Assembly (NCBI GenBank): GCA_002344795.1 | Contig: DDUM01000002.1 | Coordinates: 115,131 to 179,130, forward strand | Direction: 5' to 3' | DNA: 64,000 nt | DNA from: Flammeovirgaceae bacterium UBA2338 | GTDB lineage: Bacteria; Bacteroidota; Bacteroidia; Cytophagales; Cyclobacteriaceae | Shown here: positions 16,425-23,051 of the stretch, in pieces | How the letters are laid out: each line of letters opens with the position of its first letter | How positions within the stretch are numbered: the first letter of the stretch is position 1 | The notes under the pieces: generated by a model | Told to the model about the DNA's origin: nothing | The model's input: only the letters and a program-made list of their open reading frames with translations | Database searches by the model: none | Program-made: the position numbers and the translations under genes

Positions 16425-17033
16425 GTGAAAGGAACGGCTAAGGTTATTTCTGTAATTTTTCATCCTTTGCTGATGACTACTTATTTATTTTTGCTGCTAA
16501 CTTATTTTCTTCCGGTGATATTGCAGCCGGCACAGCCTTCTCTTTGGATCATCTTACTCATCTTTGTTACTACTTTCGCACTCCCTGCAGCGAATTTTCT
16601 ACTCCTCAGGCTGACGGGCTCAATAAATGATTTGAGTATGCCACATAGGCACCAGCGAATATTGCCCTTTATCTTTATTTCCGCTATTTACGTTTTTGTT
16701 ACGGTGATGTTTTATTGGAAGTTCCCAATTCCCAATCTTTTAAGATTAATGATGATTGTGAGCACGATGGTAGTGTTTGCTACAGTAGTTACTTTTTTTT
16801 ACAAACTGAGTGTACATAGCCTGGCCATGTGGGGAGCTGTAGGAATGATGTTGCCCATGAATAAAGTGTCGGAGGTAGGCAGTTTATTGATCCCAACAGC
16901 TATCGTTATAATCATTGCTGGCGTTGTGATGTCAGCTCGTCTTGCACTCAATGCACATACTCCACGTGAGATTTTGATTGGAAGCACTTCAGGGTTTGCA
17001 ATTGGTTTTTTTGGAATGATAATTCTATTCTGA
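16425..17033 (+). CDS. PAP2-like integral membrane protein
   Basis: 202 aa, GTG start 3 bases after the rpoN stop. About six membrane helices. The segment RLALNAHTPREILIGSTSGF (about residues 174-193) looks like the last phosphatase motif of PAP2 lipid phosphatases (SRxxxxxHxxxD), but the other catalytic motifs (KxxxxxxRP and PSGH) are not evident. It may be a divergent or inactive member. Relatives dephosphorylate lipids such as undecaprenyl diphosphate at the membrane; I do not claim that reaction here. It probably shares the rpoN transcript. Confidence 0.68.
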   Translation: MKGTAKVISVIFHPLLMTTYLFLLLTYFLPVILQPAQPSLWIILLIFVTTFALPAANFLLLRLTGSINDLSMPHRHQRILPFIFISAIYVFVTVMFYWKFPIPNLLRLMMIVSTMVVFATVVTFFYKLSVHSLAMWGAVGMMLPMNKVSEVGSLLIPTAIVIIIAGVVMSARLALNAHTPREILIGSTSGFAIGFFGMIILF

Positions 17034-17046
17034 TATATAATTTAAT

Positions 17047-17832
17047 ATGATGGATTTCAAGTTTATTAAATATGAGTTGAATGATGGTGTAGTCACCATC
17101 ACGCTTAACCGCCCTGAGGTCTATAACGCTTTAAATGACGCCATCACGTATGAGCTTCAGGATGCTTTTAAAGCAATTGCCCGAGACAAGGAAGCGCGCG
17201 TAGTGGTACTCACAGGAGAGGGAAAAGCTTTTTGTTCAGGCCAGGATTTGAAAGCAGTGTCAGGAGCTGAGAAGAGATCTTTTTTGGACTCATTGCGCAA
17301 AAGGTACAATCCGCTGATTACTGCCATGCAAACTTTGCCCAAGCCTATCATTTGTAAATTGAATGGTGTAGCGGCAGGAGCAGGATGCTCTATTGCGTTG
17401 GCTTGCGATATGATTGTAGCTGCTGAGGAGGCAACCCTTATTGAGGTTTTTATCAATATTGGCCTGGTGCCGGATTCAGGTTCATCTTATTTTTTACCAC
17501 GCATGCTGAGTAGGGCTAAGGCGTTTGAAATGTGCACGATGGGTAGCAGGATAAAAGGAAAGGAAGCTGAAACATTAGGTCTTGTAAATAAGGCTGTACC
17601 AGCGGAACAATTGGATAATGCAGTTGCTGAGTATACTACCTACTTTGCTAAAGCGCCTACTAAGGCCATTGGACTGATAAAGAAAATGCTAAATAAATCA
17701 ACACAGTCTTCATTGGAAGAAATGCTTGACTACGAAGCCTACTGTCAGGAAATAGCTGGAAGCACCAATGATTACAAAGAAGGTGTTGACGCTTTTCTTG
17801 AAAAAAGAAAACCTGATTTCTCAGGAAACTAA
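17047..17832 (+). CDS. Enoyl-CoA hydratase/isomerase family protein (PaaG-like)
   Basis: 261 aa crotonase-fold protein. The two oxyanion-hole segments are visible: GKAFCSGQDLKAVSG near residues 59-73 and LNGVAAGAGCSIALACD near 103-119. The active-site stretch IEVFINIGLVPDSGSSYFLP (about 132-151) has Asp in place of the second hydratase glutamate, the pattern of PaaG-type isomerases. It is likely a hydratase or ring-opening isomerase of acyl-CoA. No other phenylacetate genes lie nearby, so the pathway is open. A second ATG directly follows the first; either could start. It is convergent with the next gene, with a 4-base overlap. Confidence 0.87.
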   Translation: MMDFKFIKYELNDGVVTITLNRPEVYNALNDAITYELQDAFKAIARDKEARVVVLTGEGKAFCSGQDLKAVSGAEKRSFLDSLRKRYNPLITAMQTLPKPIICKLNGVAAGAGCSIALACDMIVAAEEATLIEVFINIGLVPDSGSSYFLPRMLSRAKAFEMCTMGSRIKGKEAETLGLVNKAVPAEQLDNAVAEYTTYFAKAPTKAIGLIKKMLNKSTQSSLEEMLDYEAYCQEIAGSTNDYKEGVDAFLEKRKPDFSGN

Positions 17833-18542
17833 AACCCGTTGATAGAGATACCTGTAGTAAAGGCATTCATGCTTGTCTTCTCAGGTCCTTTGTCCACCTT
17901 GAACAGTTGCGAGGTGTTGTACTGAAAGAATAAATTAAATCCACCTATTCCTATTCTGGTATAAAAGCCATAGCGGATATCATTAAGTCCGTGGTTTTGT
18001 TTGTCTTTGATGGTTTTTGTTTCACCGTCTTCCTTGTACTTTATTTTAGTGAATGCATCCAGTAACACGCCACCCCGAACGCCAGCAGCTACGTTAAAAC
18101 TTCTGGATATATCGTCTGGATTCGAATCAAACCTTAATTCTATAGGGACATCAAAATAGTTGGCAACGATCATAGATTTTTTTGTACCAGGATATAAGGT
18201 GGCCGAATTTACGAGGGCGTAAGTACCATCCGTTCCAGGGGTGGGGTTGAGGGTAAAATTATTAGTGAGTTTGTACCTGTCCATACCGAGTCCGGCACCG
18301 GGAACTATACTGAATTTAGTTTCCCACAACCTGAAAGGATATTGATAGTAAAGATTGATGGTTCTTGAACCCCAAAAACCGGTGTCAAAATTGTCAGGAG
18401 CGTTCAGTCCATTATTTACCCCGATGTCTATTAAAAAAGATCCTGGGATATTCACCCTGGTCGATTTCCTTGATGTCTCTTGAGAAAATGCGGAAAATGA
18501 AATTCCAACGAGAAAGATAAACACAACTGCACTCCTGATCAT
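17829..18542 (-). CDS. Outer membrane beta-barrel protein
   Basis: 237 aa with a signal peptide (residues 1-20, ending FSAFSQE). The remainder shows alternating hydrophobic strands (TINLYYQYPFRLWETKFSIV, GFYTRIGIGGFNLFFQYN) and ends in GISINGF with a terminal phenylalanine, typical of outer membrane beta-barrels. It resembles the PorT-like barrels common in Bacteroidota. The function is unknown. It is transcribed away from the tRNA region and is convergent with the hydratase. Confidence 0.75.
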   Translation of the reverse strand: MIRSAVVFIFLVGISFSAFSQETSRKSTRVNIPGSFLIDIGVNNGLNAPDNFDTGFWGSRTINLYYQYPFRLWETKFSIVPGAGLGMDRYKLTNNFTLNPTPGTDGTYALVNSATLYPGTKKSMIVANYFDVPIELRFDSNPDDISRSFNVAAGVRGGVLLDAFTKIKYKEDGETKTIKDKQNHGLNDIRYGFYTRIGIGGFNLFFQYNTSQLFKVDKGPEKTSMNAFTTGISINGF

Positions 18543-18679
18543 AATCCAATTTTAATTTTAAAGCATCAAAAATAGGTTATTTGGCGACAGGTGCCAAGAC
18601 CTTCTTTGGTTGAAAGATTTTATTCCTTTACACTTGCAAACCTATTTAACGCCCTGGATAACCAATCTGGGGTGATTCT

Positions 18680-18759
18680 GGGTCTGTAGCTCAACTGAAT
18701 AAAGCGTCTGATTAAGGATCGCCTGCCTGCCGCAGGCAGGGAAGACTCTCCTCAAAACT
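18680..18759 (+). pseudogene. tRNA-Arg-like fossil interrupted by a palindrome
   Basis: The first about 40 bases (gggtctgtagctcaactg and onward to ggatc at 18720) match the 5' half of the intact tRNA-Arg at 18898, with few changes. Then a 20-base palindrome intervenes (18721-18740), after which gaagactc (18741-18748) resumes the variable-arm sequence before similarity fades. The acceptor 3' strand and T arm are gone. It is an old duplicate of the tRNA, broken at the anticodon stem. The copied anticodon loop also differs (ttaagg), so it could not work as Arg-ACG. Confidence 0.75.
18722..18740. repeat. Perfect palindrome inserted in the tRNA fossil
   Basis: cctgcctgc, one C, gcaggcagg: 9-base perfect arms around a single base, much more GC-rich than the surroundings. 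The insertion is exact, between ggatc and gaagactc of the tRNA copy. It looks like a short dispersed palindromic (REP-like) unit. No second copy was noticed in this window by eye. Confidence 0.7.
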
Positions 18760-18835
18760 TATAGTGATTCACGTATTGAAAACGTAGTTTGCCAACGGAA
18801 TTGCTTCGTTTATAGGATTGGTTTTCAATTACCTT

Positions 18836-18865
18836 TTGCACGGAAGAATTATTCCGCTATTTTTG
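18836..18865 (+). promoter_or_regulatory. Promoter of tRNA-Arg
   Basis: TTG (18836-18838), 19 bases, then tatttttg (18858-18865): a full match to the Bacteroidota -33/-7 consensus with ideal spacing. It ends 32 bases before the mature tRNA 5' end. Confidence 0.6.
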
Positions 18866-18897
18866 CAGTCCTTATCAGCAATTGCGCTGATTTTAAT

Positions 18898-18971
18898 GGG
18901 CCTGTAGCTTAACTGAATAAAGCATCTGACTACGGATCAGAAGACTCGGGGTTTGAATCCCTGCAGGCTCA
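18898..18971 (+). tRNA. tRNA-Arg (anticodon ACG)
   Basis: 74 bases that fold as a complete cloverleaf. The 7-base-pair acceptor stem is gggcctg / caggctc with discriminator A. The D arm is gctt..aagc. The anticodon stem tctga/tcaga carries loop ctacgga with anticodon ACG, which reads CGU and, after A34 to inosine editing, CGC and CGA. The T arm gggg tttgaat cccc-like stem is intact (ggggtttgaatccct). CCA is not encoded. A broken copy lies 218 bases upstream. Confidence 0.95.
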
Positions 18972-19012
18972 CTTATTACCTTCCTTACCTTCTTCATTCG
19001 GTTAGTATTTCC

Positions 19013-19257
19013 ATGACTCCACATTACATTTATGTGATAAAGAGCGAAAGGATGGTCGTCTCTATAAAGGACTGAGTGAAGAACCGGATAGAAGATTACT
19101 TTCTCACAATAGTTGAAGAGTTAATTCCACAAAGGGATACAGGCCTTGGAAAATTGTTTATACTGAATGCTATCCTTCTTTTGAAGAAGCTAGAGCCAGA
19201 GAATTATTTCTAAAATCAGGTAAGGGGAGGGACTTTTTGAAATCTTTGAATTTATAG
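19013..19257 (+). pseudogene. GIY-YIG endonuclease-family protein, disabled
   Basis: The start MTPHYIYVIKSE continues in another frame as KDGRLYKGLSEEPDRRLL, SHNS, a stop, then RVNSTKGYRPWKIVYTE and ARELFLKSGKGRDFLKSL. Together these give the complete small GIY-YIG (UhbQ/UPF0213-like) fold of about 80 residues. Two lesions are visible: loss of one A at the gaaag run near 19047-19049, which shifts frame, and TGA at 19114-19116 where relatives have a glycine codon. The gene is therefore dead, but the lesions are few, so it decayed recently. It lies just downstream of tRNA-Arg. Confidence 0.85.
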
Positions 19258-19338
19258 ATAGCTAACTAATTTCTTATAAAACTGCCAATTCATTATTATC
19301 ATTTTTTCTAAACGCAGAGGGAAAATGTAGGACAAGAC

Positions 19339-20634
19339 CTAAACACCCCACGTCCGATATTTCTTTTTAAAATAGAATAATGACAGGATAATGAGGGCAC
19401 TTCCGGCAATCGAAAGCACATATCCTGTGGACATGAAAAAATTCAGCCAGCTCATATTGGCCTGACCAAAGGATCGGTAAATGAGCACACCCATACTGCC
19501 CACATAACCTACTGAGTCGGCCAGATAGATGAGAAACCCCACCGTGCTGATGTATTTAAAGGCAGCGATAATGCGATCAAAAAATATGCTGTTGAACTGT
19601 ATATAACCAAAGTACAAGCCCATTCCTACCAATACCATCCATGCCGGGGCTCCGATCCATTCCTTTTCAAAGGCAAAGGTGCTGACCCCAACCAGTATCA
19701 TACCAAATAATACAATGAGGTGGTTGATGATCATAGCTTTGTAGTTGTTTTTGATAATCATCAGACTGCCTATTACCACCAGCACCACAATGGTTACGGG
19801 AAGTTCTGTGGCGGTGAAGATAGCAGGTTTGTCTCCATAGCCCAATTCCACCCAAATGTCTGCTGCAAAATTATCCCGCAAGTCACGGAACACAGTCAAT
19901 AATGTGTAAGTGAGCACGAGTAGTATCAATCCCGGGCCAAAGGTCATAGCAAATTTCATCCGATCCTTTGCCATCATGGGAGATCGTTTTGTTCTAAGCG
20001 CTTCATCTTCTGCAGTTGGAGGCGGAATCTTATTGAGCAACCACAAAAACAAAAGCATAGGAAGGTAAAACAGAAGTGATGCTGTAAAAGGCATCCACAT
20101 ATTGGAAACTCCCCAATCCACCATGACAAAACTTGCTACGGTTTTGGCAAAACCAGAAGCGAAAATAAAACTGACAGAAAGACTGGCGCCTAATACTTCA
20201 GTAAACTTTCTTCCTTCAAGGTAGCCAAACATAAGACCCCACACCATCCCTAAAGGGAGTCCATTGAGGAACATAAATATAAGATTATAGGGCGCAGGTG
20301 TTAAACCAAAGCCTAGCCAGGCCAACATGGCAATACTGAGGGCGATAAATATACCTCTTCCTCTGTTGTCGCTGCCCGATTCTGAGACTACTTTGATTCC
20401 AATGAATTTGGAAATCATGTAGCCCACTGCCTGTGAGATGACCATCCAAACTTTGAAGTCTGCCCCAAGAAATGTGATGTCTTCATAAATACCTGCGCCA
20501 AAGGTTTTTCGCACTGCAAATATGCAGGCGTAAGTACAAAACGCAGCCAGTGAAGTATAAAAGGCGAATGTAAAACCACTGGCGTTGCGGAGCCATTGGG
20601 TGATGGGATGTTCTTTTTCAGTAAGCACACTCAT
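19339..20634 (-). CDS. DUF5690-like MFS-type membrane transporter
   Basis: 431 aa with about twelve membrane helices and a central cytoplasmic loop (about residues 200-230, PPPTAEDEALRTKRSP). The N-terminal half has FRKTFGAGIYEDITFLG-like and SKFIGIKVVSE segments reminiscent of the major facilitator fold, matching the proteins annotated as DUF5690 in Bacteroidota. The substrate is unknown. It is single-gene; the 272 bases upstream (20635-20906) show no gene and no clear signal. Confidence 0.72.
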   Translation of the reverse strand: MSVLTEKEHPITQWLRNASGFTFAFYTSLAAFCTYACIFAVRKTFGAGIYEDITFLGADFKVWMVISQAVGYMISKFIGIKVVSESGSDNRGRGIFIALSIAMLAWLGFGLTPAPYNLIFMFLNGLPLGMVWGLMFGYLEGRKFTEVLGASLSVSFIFASGFAKTVASFVMVDWGVSNMWMPFTASLLFYLPMLLFLWLLNKIPPPTAEDEALRTKRSPMMAKDRMKFAMTFGPGLILLVLTYTLLTVFRDLRDNFAADIWVELGYGDKPAIFTATELPVTIVVLVVIGSLMIIKNNYKAMIINHLIVLFGMILVGVSTFAFEKEWIGAPAWMVLVGMGLYFGYIQFNSIFFDRIIAAFKYISTVGFLIYLADSVGYVGSMGVLIYRSFGQANMSWLNFFMSTGYVLSIAGSALIILSLFYFKKKYRTWGV

Positions 20635-20906
20635 AGTAAGGAGGCGGGTTCAATTTATTCCATCTTACAATATGCCTAATTTTTATTAACTGATTTATAA
20701 TTATTTGATAACCATTAAAAAATGATTGTGGATTGAGGCAGAACGGTGCACAGATTCGGCCTCACCCGAAGGGTATTATCTTTCATGGAATCCATATTGA
20801 TCCTCAACTCAACCAATTGCTTTGGCCGGGATGTTCCAATTTGTGTATCGGATAATATTACCTGACAGAAGGGATTACAGTGACTTAGATAACTGATTAG
20901 TAGGTA

Positions 20907-21152
20907 TTACTTCTCAATGACCTCCGAGGTGTTGACGGGATCTTTTGCCTGACTCCGTTCTTCCCATCTTGAGAGAAAGATAATGATCATCACAACAATC
21001 AGAATAACAACAAAGAATCCAAACACACGTATCACTTTTTTTATACGCTTATTATCTTCGTGTCGTTTTAAGACAGAATTATAATTTCTAAACCGCTCGA
21101 TTCCCCGGGCAGTCATGCGATGTCTCCGCAATCTGATTTCGTTTCTACCCAT
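20907..21152 (-). CDS. Small single-pass membrane protein coupled to an ECF sigma factor gene
   Basis: 81 aa. A basic N-terminus (about 40 residues, many Arg and Lys) precedes one strong membrane helix (residues 43-62, VFGFFVVILIVVMIIIFLS), followed by a short tail. The start overlaps the end of the sigma factor gene by 8 bases. Anti-sigma factors commonly occupy this place, but this protein has no recognisable zinc-binding or FecR-type domain. It could be an unusually short membrane anchor that holds the sigma factor, or unrelated. An internal ATG at codon 13 is an alternative start. Confidence 0.65.
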   Translation of the reverse strand: MGRNEIRLRRHRMTARGIERFRNYNSVLKRHEDNKRIKKVIRVFGFFVVILIVVMIIIFLSRWEERSQAKDPVNTSEVIEK

Positions 21153-21705
21153 CGTACTTGATCTTGATTTTAAATTTCTTTCTTAGTTTATCCAAGGCCC
21201 GGTAGGTTCTCATTTTTGCTCCACTTTCTGTAATGTCTAATATGTATGCGATTTCTTTAAAATCCCTTTCTTCATAAAATCGCAACACAAGAACTTGCAG
21301 CATATCCTCCGGCAGGTCTTTCATGAAGTCAATGAGTTTGTTGATCTGATCCTCATCCCAAACTTCATCAGACTCCTCTATCAATTCTTTGATTCGAACT
21401 TCCTCAATACTAAAAACTTTTTTGCCCTTCGATTTTCGATAATGTTTCCTGACCTCGTTACTTGCTATTTTATATAACCATGCTGAGAATGGCACTCCCC
21501 TTAACTCATATTTCTTAATGTTATTCAATACGTTTACAAATGTTTGAGAGCACAGATCCCCAGCGAGTTCTTCATCATCAGTTTGTCGGTAGAGGTAATA
21601 ATAGATCCTATCGAAATACTTCTCATACAAAGAGGCAAAAGCCGCAGGGTTGCTTTTGGCTTTTTGGATGATAGATTCCTCTTGTCGTATTTCTTCTTCC
21701 GACAT
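21145..21705 (-). CDS. ECF-type RNA polymerase sigma factor
   Basis: 186 aa. Region 2 (about 15-90) includes SLYEKYFDRIYYYLYRQTDD, the -10-binding FSAWLYKIASNEVRKHYRK and the core-binding helix. Region 4 (about 125-180) includes DMLQVLVLRFYEERDFKEIA followed by the helix-turn-helix ILDITESGAKMRTYRALDKL, which reads the -35 element. No region 1 or 3 is present, as expected for the ECF group. The target regulon cannot be read here. It is coupled to the small membrane protein gene downstream by an 8-base overlap. Confidence 0.92.
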   Translation of the reverse strand: MSEEEIRQEESIIQKAKSNPAAFASLYEKYFDRIYYYLYRQTDDEELAGDLCSQTFVNVLNNIKKYELRGVPFSAWLYKIASNEVRKHYRKSKGKKVFSIEEVRIKELIEESDEVWDEDQINKLIDFMKDLPEDMLQVLVLRFYEERDFKEIAYILDITESGAKMRTYRALDKLRKKFKIKIKYDG

Positions 21706-21779
21706 ATGTCATTTATTCTTCAATAATAATGCAAAGACTAAGTGGAAGTCACAAGAAATGAAATGGGATAGTTTTCAAT

Positions 21780-23051
21780 TTACTTGAGAAGGGTACTTAG
21801 AATAACCAGATCATGGATCTTATCGGTTTCCAGTTGAAAATTTTCATCATAAGCACCCCACGAACTATTGGCTACATAGTACAGTTGATCTTTGTTCAGG
21901 CATCCCATGGTGGGCTCACCAAAGGCAGGATGTTTTCGATCAATAATGGATGCTTTTTGAATCTTTGTGAGACTTAGATCAAGTGTATATTGTGTTACCC
22001 GATTTGGGATGACTCCATTTTGAATGGCTATCAAGCTGTTGTTAAAATACAGAAGACCGTCAATTCCTTTAAGAGAATCTTTAATATCAATTTCCAACTG
22101 GATTAATTTTCTATTAGAAGTATCCAATTGATAGGGGCCTTTGATGTAATCGGCAATAAATAGATAACGATCATCTGAAGAGAAAGTAATTCCCTGAATG
22201 TTCCAGAATTCTTCTGAGGTGAAGTAGGGCTGAAGAGACATGGATGCTTCATCTACAATAAAAATGGTGTTTGTTTTTCCGTCACTAATGAAAACCTGCC
22301 CCTCATTATTAATTGTCAGGTCACCAAAAACAGAAATTGTTGTTTCCTGGGTTTTATATTTACCCAGCAGTGCACCATTTTTAAGATTGAATTTGAAAAC
22401 GGCAGAGTGTAACGTAGAATCATATCCCTCCATCTCCGGCATTGGACTTGCACAGGCCCACAGAATATTATTTTCCTTATCTATTTGTAAATCAAAAACA
22501 GCAGAAAGTCCAAACTCACCTGATTTTGTGAAGTCCGTTAGCTTTCCATTTTTATCTCGCTTCATTATTTTTTTCTTATGTATGCTGGCGAAATAAAACG
22601 CATTGTTACTTTCATCAATCGTTATTGATTCAATATGCGATCCATTATCTTTTATCGTGAAAGCAGTATCCGATTGTATCTCTACTTTTTGAAGTTCCTG
22701 TTGCAAATTCAACAGGGATTTAAATTCGGCAGTATTTCGAATGGGCTCGAAGTCTTCAATATTTAGATCAAAACTGGCATCAATGTAGATTGCCTTTCTT
22801 AAAGCCGATAAGGCTTCCTCTGATCTATCAACATGAGCGGCAGCAATTCCTAATTGATATAAGATAACCTGATGGTAGGGGTGAAGGTTATTGGCCTCAA
22901 CTATATTTTTATAAAATTCTTTATAGTCTTTATTCCCATAAGCGGCTTTGGCGGAATTATAATAGTGTTGTAAATCCTGTGATACCGCCTTTGAAGTGGC
23001 AATGAGATTTAAGAATAGATAAAAGACTAAACAGAAAAGAAGCTTATTCAT
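21780..23051 (-). CDS. Secreted TPR plus beta-propeller (SMP-30/NHL-like) protein
   Basis: 423 aa with a signal peptide (about 1-24, ending AVSQ). Residues 28-100 look like two TPR units (YYNSAKAAYGNKDYKEFYKN; EALSALRKAIYIDASF). Residues about 130-420 contain repeated four-stranded blades (HIESITIDESNNAFYFAS, VFDLQIDKENNILWACAS, DLTINNEGQVFISDGKTN, IQGITFSSDDRYLFIADY), as in gluconolactonase-like propellers. No enzyme function can be claimed. The start overlaps the end of the FtsX-like permease gene by 8 bases, so the two are made together. Confidence 0.78.
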   Translation of the reverse strand: MNKLLFCLVFYLFLNLIATSKAVSQDLQHYYNSAKAAYGNKDYKEFYKNIVEANNLHPYHQVILYQLGIAAAHVDRSEEALSALRKAIYIDASFDLNIEDFEPIRNTAEFKSLLNLQQELQKVEIQSDTAFTIKDNGSHIESITIDESNNAFYFASIHKKKIMKRDKNGKLTDFTKSGEFGLSAVFDLQIDKENNILWACASPMPEMEGYDSTLHSAVFKFNLKNGALLGKYKTQETTISVFGDLTINNEGQVFISDGKTNTIFIVDEASMSLQPYFTSEEFWNIQGITFSSDDRYLFIADYIKGPYQLDTSNRKLIQLEIDIKDSLKGIDGLLYFNNSLIAIQNGVIPNRVTQYTLDLSLTKIQKASIIDRKHPAFGEPTMGCLNKDQLYYVANSSWGAYDENFQLETDKIHDLVILSTLLK

